A DNA stretch of 64,000 nucleotides from Xanthomonas vesicatoria ATCC 35937. Its GTDB lineage: Bacteria > Pseudomonadota > Gammaproteobacteria > Xanthomonadales > Xanthomonadaceae. Position numbers and translations under genes: made by a program. The stretch is from positions 4,526,001 to 4,590,000 of the forward strand of contig NZ_CP018725.1 in NCBI RefSeq assembly GCF_001908725.1, given 5' to 3'. Below are positions 9,412 through 21,537 of this stretch, in pieces. Each line of letters begins with the position of its first letter. Position 1 is the stretch's first letter. The notes under the pieces were generated by a model. That model saw only the letters and a program-made list of their open reading frames with translations, searched no databases and was not told the origin of the DNA.

Positions 9412-9819
9412 ATGAGCAAACTCAACAAGACCATCCTGGCTGACTTCGAAGCCGCCCAGATTCAGCGCAAGCTGCCGGAATTCAACCAGGGCGACACCGT
9501 TGTGGTGAACGTCAAGGTGAAGGAAGGCAACCGCGAGCGCGTGCAGGCCTATGAGGGCGTCGTGATCGGTACCAAGAATGCCGGCCTGAACTCGGCGTTC
9601 ACCGTGCGCAAGATCTCGCACGGCTTCGGCGTCGAGCGTGTGTTCCAGACCCATAGCGCCATCATCGACTCGGTCGAAGTGAAGCGTCGCGGTAAGGTTC
9701 GCGCCGGCAAGCTTTACTACCTGCGTGGTCTGGAAGGCAAGGCTGCCCGCATCAAGGAAGATCTGGCCGCTGCTGCACAGGCCAAGGCCGCTCGCCAGGC
9801 TGCTGCCAAGGCCGAGTAA
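9412..9819 (+). CDS. rplS: 50S ribosomal protein bL19
   Basis: Large-subunit protein at the 30S-50S interface. 135 residues, starting [20 protein letters not shown], with [40 protein letters not shown] core and an alanine/lysine-rich extension. The frame is open upstream, but the ATG at 9412 gives the family-length protein. The 144-base gap after trmD contains TACAAT at 9303-9308, possibly a separate promoter, though no good -35 was seen. A strong terminator follows. Confidence 0.97.
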
Positions 9820-9852
9820 GCCACACGGGCAGGTCTTCGATCTGCCACTGCC

Positions 9853-9878
9853 AAACGGCCGCCTTTGGGCGGCCGTTT
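9853..9878 (+). terminator. Terminator of the rpsP-rplS operon
   Basis: Perfect 11-bp stem AAACGGCCGCC / GGCGGCCGTTT with a four-base loop, 33 bases after the rplS stop. The T-run is short but the stem itself ends in TTT. Confidence 0.75.
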
Positions 9879-10252
9879 GCGTTTGGCGATGCAGTACAAG
9901 GGTGATGCGGGAGGTTGCGCGGGCCGTGGTAGCAGTTGTCCCAGGCTCGGTCGTGGATAGTCCTCTCAGGCGACGGGCTTCTTTCATTGGCATTCGCCGT
10001 CGGCAGACAGCAGGCAACGACATAGGCGGGGAGTTCGTGTACCGGGCCGATCGCTCTGATGCAGCAGGCGGGCAAAAATCGCTAACTCCTAACTCCTAAC
10101 TCCTAACCGCGAAGTCGGCCGGCATGGCGTTTCGCGGTTCGACAGCTTCCCGCTCTAGAAGCGCTCACTCAACTGCTGTGTTCTTTCAAGGATTGAGGGT
10201 TCATGCGTTGAGCAGGATCGATCGCGGCATCCGTCGTGTGGCGATGGCTTGT
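9879..10252. other. Intergenic region between rplS and the MATE gene
   Basis: About 370 bases between two converging genes with no convincing coding frame. The only structure seen is a 7-bp tandem repeat at 10082-10108. Confidence 0.4.
10082..10108. repeat. Short tandem repeat (CTAACTC)n
   Basis: Three exact CTAACTC units followed by a partial CTAACC, with no spacing between them. Confidence 0.8.
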
Positions 10253-11728
10253 TCAAGGCTGCCGTGTTTGCGCGGATGCGGTGATCGGAGCCGGGTCGGC
10301 GACTGGCGAAGCCGGGTGCGCGGGCACTTCAGCGGCGGCAGCCAATGCCGATGGATGCGCTGGCGTGGCCAGCATGCGCGCCTTGCGCCAGCCGCCCCAG
10401 CGGTAATACGCCAGCGACAGCAGCATCGAGCAGGTGGAGCTGATCGGGAAGCTCCACCACACCGCATCAGCCCCAAAATGCGGGATCAACAGGTTGGCCA
10501 AGGGCACGCGCACGCCCCATAGCGAAAACGCCAGGATCAACAATGGCGGGATTACCGCGCCGGTGGCGCGCACCACGCCCGACACCACGAAGCTGACGCC
10601 GAATAACAGGAACGACCAGATCGCGATGTGGTTGAGGTGCCGCGCGACCTCCAACGTGGCGCTGCCTTCGGGCAGAAACAGGGCCAGGGTCCAGCGGTCG
10701 AACCCGATCAACAACGCAATCAGCAGGCCGGTCATCAGGAAGTTGGCGGCGATGCCGGTGCGTGCAATGGCATCCACGCGCGACCACAGGCCGGCACCCA
10801 CATTCTGGGCGGCCATCGAAGAACAGGCGGCGCCGACGGCCATGGCCGGCATTTGCACGTAATTCCATAGCTGCAGCCCGGCACCGAACGCGGCGGCGGT
10901 GTCGGTGCCGAAGCCGTTCACCAGCGACAGCATCGCAATCATCGCCAGCGAGATCATCACCATCTGCAGGCCCATCGGCACGCCCTTGACGATGAGTGCG
11001 CGCAGGATGGCAGGGTCGATCCGGAACAGGTGCAGGTCACGCCGCCCCAGCCACAGCATATGACGTTTCTTGCGCAAATAGATCAGCAGGCCGGCCAGCG
11101 CAGCCACCTGCGCAATGAGCGTGGCCCAGGCCGCGCCGGCAATGCCCAGTGCAGGAAACGGGCCGATGCCGAACAGCAGCAAAGGGTTGAATACGATATC
11201 CAGCAGCACCGACAGCAAGAGAAAGCGAAACGGCGTGCGCGCATCGCCGGTGCCGCGCAATGCCGCCGACAGAAAGGCAAACAGATACAGCGTTGGCATC
11301 GCCAGGAAGATCACCCGCAGGTAGTCTTCGGCCAGCGCCTGCGAGGCGGCTGGCGTGCCCATGGCGGTGAGCAGGTGCGGCGCCAGAAACCAGCCAACCA
11401 CGGCAATCACCGCCGACAGCCCGCCGAAAAAACTTGCGCTGGTGCCCATCACCTTGCGTGCCTGCGCGATGTCGCGTGCACCCATGGCCTGGCCGATCAG
11501 GATGGTGGAGGCCATGCCGATGCCGAACACCGAACCGATCAGGAAGAACATGATGCTATTGGCGTTGGCTGCGGCGGTCAGCGCTTCCTCGCCAAGATAG
11601 CGGCCTATCCAGATGGCATTGACCGAGCCGTTGAGCGACTGGGCGATGTTGCCAGCCATGATCGGCAGGGCGAACAACAGCAGGCTCTTGCCGATCGGGC
11701 CTTCGGTCAGGACAGCGGATTTGGGCAT
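10253..11728 (-). CDS. MATE family multidrug efflux protein
   Basis: Cation-coupled exporter of the MATE family, 491 residues with about twelve transmembrane segments in two homologous halves. Features: N-terminal LTEGPIGKSLLLFALPIMAG, the QSLNGSVNAIWIGRYLGEEA segment typical of MATE helix 1-2, LRGTGDARTPF in the first half and VRATGAVIPPLL at the matching place in the second. The C-terminal 50 residues are Ala/Pro-rich and probably cytoplasmic. Drug or metabolite specificity cannot be told from sequence. No regulator gene is adjacent. Confidence 0.92.
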   Translation of the reverse strand: MPKSAVLTEGPIGKSLLLFALPIMAGNIAQSLNGSVNAIWIGRYLGEEALTAAANANSIMFFLIGSVFGIGMASTILIGQAMGARDIAQARKVMGTSASFFGGLSAVIAVVGWFLAPHLLTAMGTPAASQALAEDYLRVIFLAMPTLYLFAFLSAALRGTGDARTPFRFLLLSVLLDIVFNPLLLFGIGPFPALGIAGAAWATLIAQVAALAGLLIYLRKKRHMLWLGRRDLHLFRIDPAILRALIVKGVPMGLQMVMISLAMIAMLSLVNGFGTDTAAAFGAGLQLWNYVQMPAMAVGAACSSMAAQNVGAGLWSRVDAIARTGIAANFLMTGLLIALLIGFDRWTLALFLPEGSATLEVARHLNHIAIWSFLLFGVSFVVSGVVRATGAVIPPLLILAFSLWGVRVPLANLLIPHFGADAVWWSFPISSTCSMLLSLAYYRWGGWRKARMLATPAHPSALAAAAEVPAHPASPVADPAPITASAQTRQP

Positions 11729-12460
11729 TGCAAGTAGATCGTCGCGCAGAAGCTGCGCACACTAGCATTGCGCGGGTGAGCCCGGCTGCAGGGCAGGGTG
11801 TCTGGACTGCGACCAGGTCATGGCGTGGCGATCGGCCGATGCGCAGTTGCTGTGTTTACCGGTGCGCCAGGTGGGGCAGCCCTTTGACCGCCTCTCGGAG
11901 CATCCTCCCTGCACGTCGATGCAGCTCCCCACAACAGCGCCAAGGCGTGCTTCGCAGCTCGCGGCTGGTGGTGTTGCGCGTCAGCGGTGCCTTGACCTGT
12001 GAGGTACTGGTGATCGACGGTGCCGACGCATCGACAGGGCTCGCTACGTGGCGGTCGCCGACGGGCAGTGTGTCGGTGCGATCGCGCGGTCGTGGGTATT
12101 GGCCGGCAAGGCGGGGTGCACAGGAGCGGCTCACAAAACAATGCGTTTATCGACAGGCGGACGCGGCAGGTGATCGCTGCGTCATTCTCACGCCTTCACT
12201 GCCATCTGAGGCGCCGCCTATGGCAACTTGACGAGTGCGCGCTCCATTTCCAGCCACGCTAACGCGTACATCTTGCCGCTTACCCGGGTGCTTGAGTTCC
12301 TGGCCGTTGCCCAAACATCCGGTTTGACGCAATCAATCTGACGCAATCAGAGCACACCCGCGGCGTCGACAGCAACGCCAGTGTTCCCGACAACGCAGTG
12401 CTTGACCACATCACCCTGTTTGGTGCGCATCCTCGCGCAAGACACGAGACGCCGATACGA
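11729..12460. other. Long intergenic region without recognised gene
   Basis: About 730 bases between the divergent MATE gene and hslR. Several frames are open in both strands, as expected of high-GC DNA, but none shows a family feature, a convincing ribosome binding site or a signal peptide. It may hold decayed sequence. Confidence 0.4.
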
Positions 12461-12868
12461 ATGAATCTGGAGCCGGAACACGCAAAGACGGTCAGGCTGG
12501 ATGTCTGGCTCTGGGCAGCGCGCTTTTTCAAGACACGCAGCCTGGCCAAGACCGCAGTGGAGAACGGTAAGGTGGATGTGGCAGGTCAGCGGCCCAAGCC
12601 GTCGCGTACGCTGCGCAGCGGCGAGCAAGTGCGTATCGATCGTGGCGGCGAAATCTTTGAGGTCACGGTCGCCGCACTCAGCGACGTGCGCGGCCCCGCC
12701 CCGGTGGCGCAGGCGCTGTACGTGGAAGGTGAGCCGTCGCGCGAGGCGCGTGCGCAATGGCGGCTGCAGCGCGCTGCCGAGCGCACCGGTTACCGCGCAC
12801 CGGAAGGCAAACCGGATAAGCGTGCACGCCGTTTGATCAACGCGTTGGGCGATATCGACGCGTTGTAG
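12461..12868 (+). CDS. hslR: S4 RNA-binding heat-shock protein Hsp15
   Basis: Hsp15 binds free 50S subunits carrying stalled nascent chains and helps recycle them. 135 residues; the S4 domain occupies about 9-75 (VRLDVWLWAARFFKTRSLAK, VENGKVDVAGQRPKPSRTLR, GEQVRIDRGGEIFEVTV) and the tail is basic (KPDKRARRLINALGDIDAL). The ATG at 12461 gives the normal family N-terminus; the frame is open 63 bases further upstream. The 3' end of the gene is repeated in decayed form right behind it. Confidence 0.93.
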   Translation: MNLEPEHAKTVRLDVWLWAARFFKTRSLAKTAVENGKVDVAGQRPKPSRTLRSGEQVRIDRGGEIFEVTVAALSDVRGPAPVAQALYVEGEPSREARAQWRLQRAAERTGYRAPEGKPDKRARRLINALGDIDAL

Positions 12869-12928
12869 CGGCTGGCGTCTTATCGAACGAGGCGGATGGT
12901 TTTCGAATTTTTCAGCGTGGTCGCATGC

Positions 12929-13066
12929 GCGCGAGGCGTATGCGCAAGTGCGTCTCCAGCGGGCACCGGTTATCGCGCGCCGGAAAGCAGACCGGACAGG
13001 CGCGCACGCCGGTTGATCACGACGTTGGTCGGTATCGATGCGTCGTAGCGGCCGGGTGTCCTATCC
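12929..13066 (+). pseudogene. Decayed partial duplicate of the hslR 3' end
   Basis: This segment aligns to 12739-12886, the last third of hslR and its 3' flank. Shared words include GCGCGAGGCG, TGCGCAA, GGCACCGGTTA-like ACCGGTTA, GCGCCGGAA, GCACGCCG, TTGATCA and the stop region CGT[TC]GTAGCGGC. The two stop codons are 180 bases apart. The copy has a gap of about ten bases and many substitutions, and no start codon. Similarity seems to continue weakly into the flanks, so this looks like an old tandem duplication. Confidence 0.75.
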
Positions 13067-13323
13067 AATAAACGAACGGATCAGCTTTCGTTCCACGTTC
13101 AGAGTGACCGCACGCAATGACGTGACGCATTGATTGCCCGTCGATACGGGCATGCGTTGCCTTGTGAATTGTCGCAGTCTTGGTTGTAGAGGGTTCTTTC
13201 AGGCGGCATGTTGCCCAGAGACCTGCGTGTACGCTGGTTGCCTGCCGCGAGGCGGCGGCGCGCGCGCACTGCCACAGTCGCATGCGCATGCGCGTTGCGG
13301 TCGATCAATCGACACGCTGAGCA

Positions 13324-13357
13324 AAACAAACGCCCCGGTCATCCGGGGCGTTTGTTT
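13324..13357 (-). terminator. Terminator of katG
   Basis: Perfect 15-bp stem AAACAAACGCCCCGG / CCGGGGCGTTTGTTT with a four-base loop, 38 bases beyond the katG stop. AT-rich ends on both sides mean it could work in both directions. Confidence 0.85.
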
Positions 13358-13395
13358 GCAGCGGTTATGTGGGCCGGATCGAACGAACCAGCCGC

Positions 13396-15986
<2,591 letters not shown>

Positions 15987-16601
15987 TCAGCGCTTGCCGA
16001 ACAGGCTGCCGCCCAACTTCATGACATCGCCCAGGCCCAACTGGCCGTCGCCATCCTGATCCAGCGCGCTGGTCAGCAGGCTGCCAGCGCCGCTGCTGCT
16101 GCGGACCTGTTGATGTTCCTGCGCCAGGGCGGGGCCGAGCTGGGTGCTGGTCGCAGCACCGCCGCCAAGGAACCGTTTGGCCAGGTAGGCCATCACGATG
16201 GGCGCGAGCAGTTGCAGCAGCTGGCCGGCCTTGCTCGGTTCAAGCCCGGTGGCCTGGCCCAGACCAGCGGCTGCCTGCGGTGCCTTGTCGCCGAACAGAT
16301 GATTCACGATGCCCGCACCATTGGCTTGCGCACCGCCGGCCGAGCCGCCCAGCAATGCACCGAACAGGCTGCCGATGTCCGGGCTGGCGGCATGATCGCG
16401 CTGCAGGGCACCCAGCAGGGCATCGGTGCCGCCGGCTTGCTGGCTGTTGCGTCCCAGCGCACCCATCAACAACGGCAACGCGGTCTGCACCGCCGATTGC
16501 GCCTGCTCGGGCGCGATGCCCAGGCGGCCGGCAAGTTGCTGCAGCTGCGGGCCTTGCAACTGCGCGGCCAGCTGATCGGTCAACGAGGCAGAAGTGCTCA
16601 T
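15987..16601 (-). CDS. DUF937 (YidB-like) protein
   Basis: 204-residue protein of unknown function. Residues about 5-150 match the DUF937/YidB pattern: SLTDQLAAQLQGPQLQQLAG, a repeated helical region rich in Gly, Ala and Gln, and LLQLLAPIVMAYLAKRFLGG. The C-terminus carries a calcium-loop-like DQDGDGQLGLGDVMKLGGSL, seen in many relatives. The ATG at 16601 is chosen over an open extension of 42 codons because it gives the usual MSTSASLTDQL start. Lies between katG and mutS, all on the minus strand. Confidence 0.85.
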   Translation of the reverse strand: MSTSASLTDQLAAQLQGPQLQQLAGRLGIAPEQAQSAVQTALPLLMGALGRNSQQAGGTDALLGALQRDHAASPDIGSLFGALLGGSAGGAQANGAGIVNHLFGDKAPQAAAGLGQATGLEPSKAGQLLQLLAPIVMAYLAKRFLGGGAATSTQLGPALAQEHQQVRSSSGAGSLLTSALDQDGDGQLGLGDVMKLGGSLFGKR

Positions 16602-16813
16602 GCGACGAGTTCCCTGTTGGACAAAGTGTTGCGGCAGGGTGCGCTTGTCGCAGCGCCAGGGCAATCCGCCCACGCACGTGCGCATGCGAAGCGTGATGCA
16701 ATGCGGGGCGCGGGTGATCATCGCCAAGTGGCGAAGCGAACGCAGCTGGTCATCTGCGCGGTTGGGGTGTTTGCAACTTGGGCATTGACGAATAAACCAC
16801 CCGATTGCGCTCT

Positions 16814-16849
16814 AACCAATCCCCAATCCCGACTTCCCAATCCCTGCCC
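16814..16849. repeat. CCCAATCCC-type dispersed repeat
   Basis: Copies of CCAATCCC and CCCAATCCCGA abut the 3' end of mutS. Same family as the elements at 2903, 8485, 60799 and 62769. Confidence 0.55.
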
Positions 16850-19465
16850 TCAAAGCAACGCCTTCAACCGATACAGCGCCTCCAGCGCCTGCTTGGGCGT
16901 GAGCTCGTCCGGTTCCAGCGCCTGCAATGCTTCTTGTGCCGCCGAGGACGGCGCGGTGAACAGCCCGAATTGTTGCGGTGCATCCAGCGCGGCGGGCGCC
17001 ATGTGTGCGCTGTGACTTTCGCCGCCGCGTTGTTCCAGCTCGGCCAGGCGCCGCCGCGCCTGCGTTACCGCCGCCTTGGGCAAGCCGGCCAGTGCGGCCA
17101 CCTGCAGGCCGAAGCTGCGATTGGCCGGGCCGTCCTTGACCGCATGCATGAACACCAGGCGCTCGCCATGTTCCACCGCATCCAGATGCACATTGGCGAT
17201 ACCGCTGGCGCCGCCGGCATGCGATTCGTCGGCCAGCGCGGTGAGCTCGAAGTAATGCGTGGCAAACAGCGTGTAGCAGCGATTGGTGTGCGCCAGATGG
17301 CGCGCCACCGCGTCGGCCAAGGCAAGGCCGTCGTAGGTCGAGGTGCCGCGGCCGATCTCGTCCATCAACACCAGCGACTGCGGCGTGGCGTGATGCAGGA
17401 TGTAGCTGGTTTCGGCCATTTCCACCATGAAGGTGGATTGCCCGCGCGCCAGGTCGTCGCCGGCACCGATGCGGGTGAGGATGCGGTCGATCGGCCCGAT
17501 GATTGCGCGGCTGGCCGGCACGAAGCTGCCGATATGCGCCAGCAACACGATCAACGCATTTTGCCGCATGTAGGTCGATTTACCGCCCATGTTGGGGCCG
17601 GTGATCACCAGCATGCGGCGGTCGGCATGCAACTCCAGATCGTTGGGCTCGAACGGCTGGTCGCGCACCGCTTCCACCACCGGGTGGCGGCCGCGTTCGA
17701 TGCGCAGGCACGGCGCGCTGTCCAGTTCCGGCTGCGACCAGTCCAGTGCCTGCGCGCGCTCGGCGAAGGCGGCCAGCACATCCAGTTCGCTCAGGGCGCC
17801 AGCGCAGCGCTTGAGGCCTTCCAGTTCGCTGCCCAGCGCATCGAGCAGGCCTTCGTAGAGCAGTTTTTCGCGCGACAACGAGCGCTCGCGCGCCGACAGC
17901 ACCTTGTCTTCGAAGCTCTTGAGTTCCTCGGTGATGTAACGCTCGGCATTGGTCAGCGTCTGGCGGCGGCTGTAATGCAGCGGTGCCTTGTCGGCCTGGC
18001 CCTTGCTGATTTCGATGTAATAGCCATGCACGCGGTTGTAGCCGACCTTGAGCGTGGCGATGCCGCTGCTGGCGCGTTCGCGTTGTTCCAGGTCGATCAG
18101 GAATTGATCGGCATTGGTCGACAGGCGGCGCAGCTCGTCCAGATCGGCGTCGTAGCCGGTGGCGATCACGCCGCCATCGCTGAGCTTGAGTGGCGGCTGC
18201 TCGGCTACAGCACTGATCAGCAGATGCGCGGTGGCATTGTGCTCGCCGAGTTCGGCGAACAGGGTCTGCAGGCGCGGGGAATCTAGCGGTGCCAGGAGGG
18301 TGCGCACTTTCGGTAGCAACGCCAGGCCGTCGCGCAGGGTGGAGAAATCGCGCGGTCGCGCCGAGCGTAATGCCACGCGCGTCAAAATGCGTTCCAGATC
18401 GCCAAGCGCGCGGAAGGCTTCGCGCACATCGGCATCGGCGCCGGAGTCGATCAAGCTCGCTACTGCGTGGTGACGGTGCACCAACACATCGCGCAAGCGC
18501 AACGGGCGATGCAGCCAACGCCGCAGCAACCGCCCGCCCATCGGCGTGACCGTGCTGTCCAGCACGCCCAGCAAGGTGTTGCGGGTGTCGCCATCCACGC
18601 GCGTGTCCAGCTCCAGATGGCGGCGGGTGGCGGCGTTCATCGAGATCGCTTCGCTGGCCACTTCCATGGCGATGGACGTCAGATGCGGCAGTCGCTGTTT
18701 CTGGGTCTCTTCCACGTAGCCGAGCAGCGCGCCGGCTGCAGCAGTTGCGCAAGGCTTGTCGTCGATGCCGAAACCGGACAGGTCGTGCAGCTTGAAGAAC
18801 GCCAGCAGCTGCCGACGCCCGCTGTCGGCATCGAACAACCACGGCGGCCGACGCCGCACGCCGATGCGCCCGCGCAGGAATTCCGGCCAGTTGTCTTCGT
18901 CGGGCACCAGCAGCTCGGCCGGCTCCAGGCGCGCGATCTCCGCTTCAAGCGCGTCCACGCTGTCCACTTCATTGACCAGAAAGCGTCCGCCGGCCAGGTC
19001 GGCCCAGGCCAGGCCGTAGCCCTGTTTGCTGCGCGAGATCGCCATCAGCAGCGTGTCGCGGCGCTCGTCCAGCAGTGCCTCGTCGGTGACCGTGCCCGGC
19101 GTGACGATGCGCACCACCTTGCGCTCGACCAGGCCCTTGGCCAGCGCCGGATCGCCAATCTGCTCGCAGATCGCCACCGACTCACCCAACGCCACCAGCC
19201 GCGCCAGGTAGCCTTCGTAGGCATGCACCGGCACGCCGGCCATCGGGATCGGGGCGCCACCGGAACTACCACGCTGGGTCAGGGTGATATCCAGCAGGCG
19301 CGCTGCCTTGCGCGCATCGTCGTAGAACAGCTCGTAGAAATCGCCCATGCGAAAGAACAGCAGCAAGTCGGGGTAATCCGACTTGGCGGCGAAGAATTGC
19401 TTCATGGCAGGCGTGTGTTCTTGAGGGGCCTTGCCAGGCTTGGAAATATCTGAGGAAACAGTCAC
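16850..19465 (-). CDS. mutS: DNA mismatch repair protein MutS
   Basis: Recognises base mismatches and small loops and starts methyl-independent or MutH-free repair with MutL. 871 residues, full length. The mismatch-recognition motif is [15 protein letters not shown] (Phe-X-Glu), followed by the connector and lever domains, then the ATPase core with [13 protein letters not shown] (Walker A), [16 protein letters not shown] (Walker B) and [10 protein letters not shown] beta-clamp-like LFTAPSSAA stretch is near the C-terminus. The start used is GTG at 19465; [13 protein letters not shown] at codon 21 offers an internal ATG. A genomic island begins directly upstream, so the promoter may not be the ancestral one. 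Confidence 0.97.
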   Translation of the reverse strand: MTVSSDISKPGKAPQEHTPAMKQFFAAKSDYPDLLLFFRMGDFYELFYDDARKAARLLDITLTQRGSSGGAPIPMAGVPVHAYEGYLARLVALGESVAICEQIGDPALAKGLVERKVVRIVTPGTVTDEALLDERRDTLLMAISRSKQGYGLAWADLAGGRFLVNEVDSVDALEAEIARLEPAELLVPDEDNWPEFLRGRIGVRRRPPWLFDADSGRRQLLAFFKLHDLSGFGIDDKPCATAAAGALLGYVEETQKQRLPHLTSIAMEVASEAISMNAATRRHLELDTRVDGDTRNTLLGVLDSTVTPMGGRLLRRWLHRPLRLRDVLVHRHHAVASLIDSGADADVREAFRALGDLERILTRVALRSARPRDFSTLRDGLALLPKVRTLLAPLDSPRLQTLFAELGEHNATAHLLISAVAEQPPLKLSDGGVIATGYDADLDELRRLSTNADQFLIDLEQRERASSGIATLKVGYNRVHGYYIEISKGQADKAPLHYSRRQTLTNAERYITEELKSFEDKVLSARERSLSREKLLYEGLLDALGSELEGLKRCAGALSELDVLAAFAERAQALDWSQPELDSAPCLRIERGRHPVVEAVRDQPFEPNDLELHADRRMLVITGPNMGGKSTYMRQNALIVLLAHIGSFVPASRAIIGPIDRILTRIGAGDDLARGQSTFMVEMAETSYILHHATPQSLVLMDEIGRGTSTYDGLALADAVARHLAHTNRCYTLFATHYFELTALADESHAGGASGIANVHLDAVEHGERLVFMHAVKDGPANRSFGLQVAALAGLPKAAVTQARRRLAELEQRGGESHSAHMAPAALDAPQQFGLFTAPSSAAQEALQALEPDELTPKQALEALYRLKALL

Positions 19466-19534
19466 TTATGAATTTGCTCTGTAACGGAACTGACGGTCAA
19501 AAGAGAGGTGTGGCGGGGAGTAACGGTCTTTTTT

Positions 19535-19628
19535 GTTGCGACCGTGTTGCGACGATTCAAAGCGAAACCCAATTTGGCATGTTGCGACGACTTCGCATGG
19601 TAAGAAAAGCGTGCGTTGATGTTGCGAC
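19535..19628. repeat. GTTGCGAC repeats at the island's left end
   Basis: Four direct copies of GTTGCGAC at 19535, 19546, 19581 and 19621, all upstream of the integrase gene. A fifth direct copy is at 31507. They may be recombinase arm or core sites (attL). Confidence 0.5.
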
Positions 19629-19673
19629 TTTGGTTGCAGCCAACGGCACTTACACGACAGCAATGGAGGATGC

Positions 19674-21509
19674 ATGAGCAAGACGTCGGAGCTGCCAGAC
19701 CTGCCAAAGAGGCGTGGGTCGCTCAAGTTTAAGCTGACCTACGCCCAAGTCCTGAGCCTGTCGGTGGATCGGATCCCCGTGGTGGACAAAGCGGGCAAGG
19801 TCAAGTTGGTGGAGAGGTCTCCTGAAGAGGCCGGCGAACCCTACCGCTTGGTGGATGGAAGTGACAAGGCTCCGTCCGGTTTTAGTTTTCGGGTAGGGAG
19901 AACCAAGACCACATACGAGGTGGTCAAGCGGGTGCCGACGGGCATCCGCCGTTTTTCCTTGGGCAACGTCACCGACATGGGGCTGGACGAAGCCTACGAG
20001 GTAGCCAAGGGGCACCTGTCGGTGCTCAGGCAGACCGGGACCAATCCGGTGCAACAGGAGCGCGCAGAACTCCGAGCCAAGCGTCGAGACAAGCGCTCAG
20101 AAGACATCACGCTTCGGCAATGCATGGAGCTCTACATCGAGCGCATGGGAGAGCGTGCTAGGAAAAAGAAGGTGAAGCAGGTCAGTGTCGAGGCTGTCCG
20201 CAGCAGCTTGGCTCGCCTGGAGCGCCCCGAGGTGGGGTTGGCCGATCTGAAGATTCGGGACACGCGAACCGAGGACGTGGTGCGGGGATACGACGCGTTG
20301 CGCAAGAGCGCCATGCTTCGCTCCAACCGTATCCCGACCGCCATGCGTCAGGCCTTGGCATCCCACGACGACTGGGCCCAGCTTTCCACAGTTCAGCTTA
20401 GCGAACTGGGCATCGTCGGCAAATACATTCAACGGGTAAGGGCCGCGGGACTTGCCGCAGCCGAGCACACCTTCACCGATGCCAAGCGCTCTGTGGACTT
20501 GTTCAACGAAGTGGAACAAGAACAGGCGCATGAGGCTCGGCGGGAGCCCAAGATAATCTACAACCCATTCCAGGCTATCTACAGCAAGGATTTGCTTCGC
20601 GGGGCTCAGGACCTTCGCAACCACTACAGTCGGGCTGAGGTGCGCAATCCGTTGGGGGATGACACGCTGCCCAAGGTGCTGAAGGTCATCCTGGCTCGCC
20701 GAGATGAGCAGGGCGGTTTGAACGCCGCCGGTGCCGATTACCTGCTACTGACTCTGTTGTGGGGCACCCGGCGCAGCGAAGCAGCCGCGTTGCGGTGGTT
20801 CGACCGGTGCACGCCAGGCGAGCTGACTCAGCGCGAGGTGTCGTGGGTGTCTTTGACGCCACCGGGGCAGGTCAATCCTTTCACTCGTCGGGAGGGGTCT
20901 CAGGTCTACCTGTTCGACACCAAGAACGGAGATGAGCGCTATTTGCCAGTGACCTATTTCGCTGAGCAGGTGCTTCAGCGGCGTCTGGATGAGCGCTTGG
21001 ACGATACCGAGGCGAAGAAGGAGGTCGCGACCATGGAAGGCTTGCTTCGAGCCGCTAGAGCCAAAGGAGCTAGACGGGAGCTGATCAATGGATTGGAGGC
21101 AGAATTGGAGAAGGCCCGCCATGCCCTTGACCGAACCCGCTACGTCTTCCCGGCGCGTTCCAGCCGCAGCCGATCGGGGCACTACTCAGACAGCAAGAGC
21201 ATCGTGGCCAATGTCCGGCGCGATGCGGGCTTGTTGAACCTCAGCGAGGATATCGACATCGGGCTGACCCCACATGATCTCCGTCGGACGATGGGGCGCT
21301 ACGCGGCGCATTTGTTCGGAGAAAGCCGCATCGTCTCGCAGCTCTTGCACCATCACACCCGCGGGCAGGGCCAGGATAGGATGGCCGCGGTGTCGGAGCG
21401 CTACACCGACCAGGAGTGGTCCAAGTTGCGAGAAGCGATGGCACGGGTTGAGGAAGCGATGGTCGCCAAGAGCCCGCGGGTATGGAACCGGCTGAAGGGG
21501 ACGGACTGA
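19674..21509 (+). CDS. Tyrosine recombinase/integrase
   Basis: Site-specific recombinase expected to integrate and excise the island. 611 residues, long for the family because of a large N-terminal and middle region. Catalytic set: Arg in WGTRRSEAAAL (about residue 366), His-X-X-Arg in TPHDLRRTMG (H534, R537), His in QLLHHHTRG (about 559) and nucleophile Tyr in VSERYTDQEW (Y577). All essential residues are present, so it may be active. The coding frame ends on TGA at 21507-21509, which is the first three bases of the inserted IS, so the native C-terminus is lost or altered. Start ATG at 19674 follows a GGAGG-like AATGGAGGATGC site. Confidence 0.93.
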   Translation: MSKTSELPDLPKRRGSLKFKLTYAQVLSLSVDRIPVVDKAGKVKLVERSPEEAGEPYRLVDGSDKAPSGFSFRVGRTKTTYEVVKRVPTGIRRFSLGNVTDMGLDEAYEVAKGHLSVLRQTGTNPVQQERAELRAKRRDKRSEDITLRQCMELYIERMGERARKKKVKQVSVEAVRSSLARLERPEVGLADLKIRDTRTEDVVRGYDALRKSAMLRSNRIPTAMRQALASHDDWAQLSTVQLSELGIVGKYIQRVRAAGLAAAEHTFTDAKRSVDLFNEVEQEQAHEARREPKIIYNPFQAIYSKDLLRGAQDLRNHYSRAEVRNPLGDDTLPKVLKVILARRDEQGGLNAAGADYLLLTLLWGTRRSEAAALRWFDRCTPGELTQREVSWVSLTPPGQVNPFTRREGSQVYLFDTKNGDERYLPVTYFAEQVLQRRLDERLDDTEAKKEVATMEGLLRAARAKGARRELINGLEAELEKARHALDRTRYVFPARSSRSRSGHYSDSKSIVANVRRDAGLLNLSEDIDIGLTPHDLRRTMGRYAAHLFGESRIVSQLLHHHTRGQGQDRMAAVSERYTDQEWSKLREAMARVEEAMVAKSPRVWNRLKGTD

Positions 21510-21537
21510 GCCACCCCCGATTTCTCGGACAGGTTAA

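Noticed and set aside
11728..12231. 167-codon frame between the MATE gene and hslR
   Set aside because: Arg/Ser-rich translation without any family feature; more likely non-coding or decayed.
16805..18286. 493-codon frame antisense to mutS
   Set aside because: Shadow of mutS; composition and lack of motifs.
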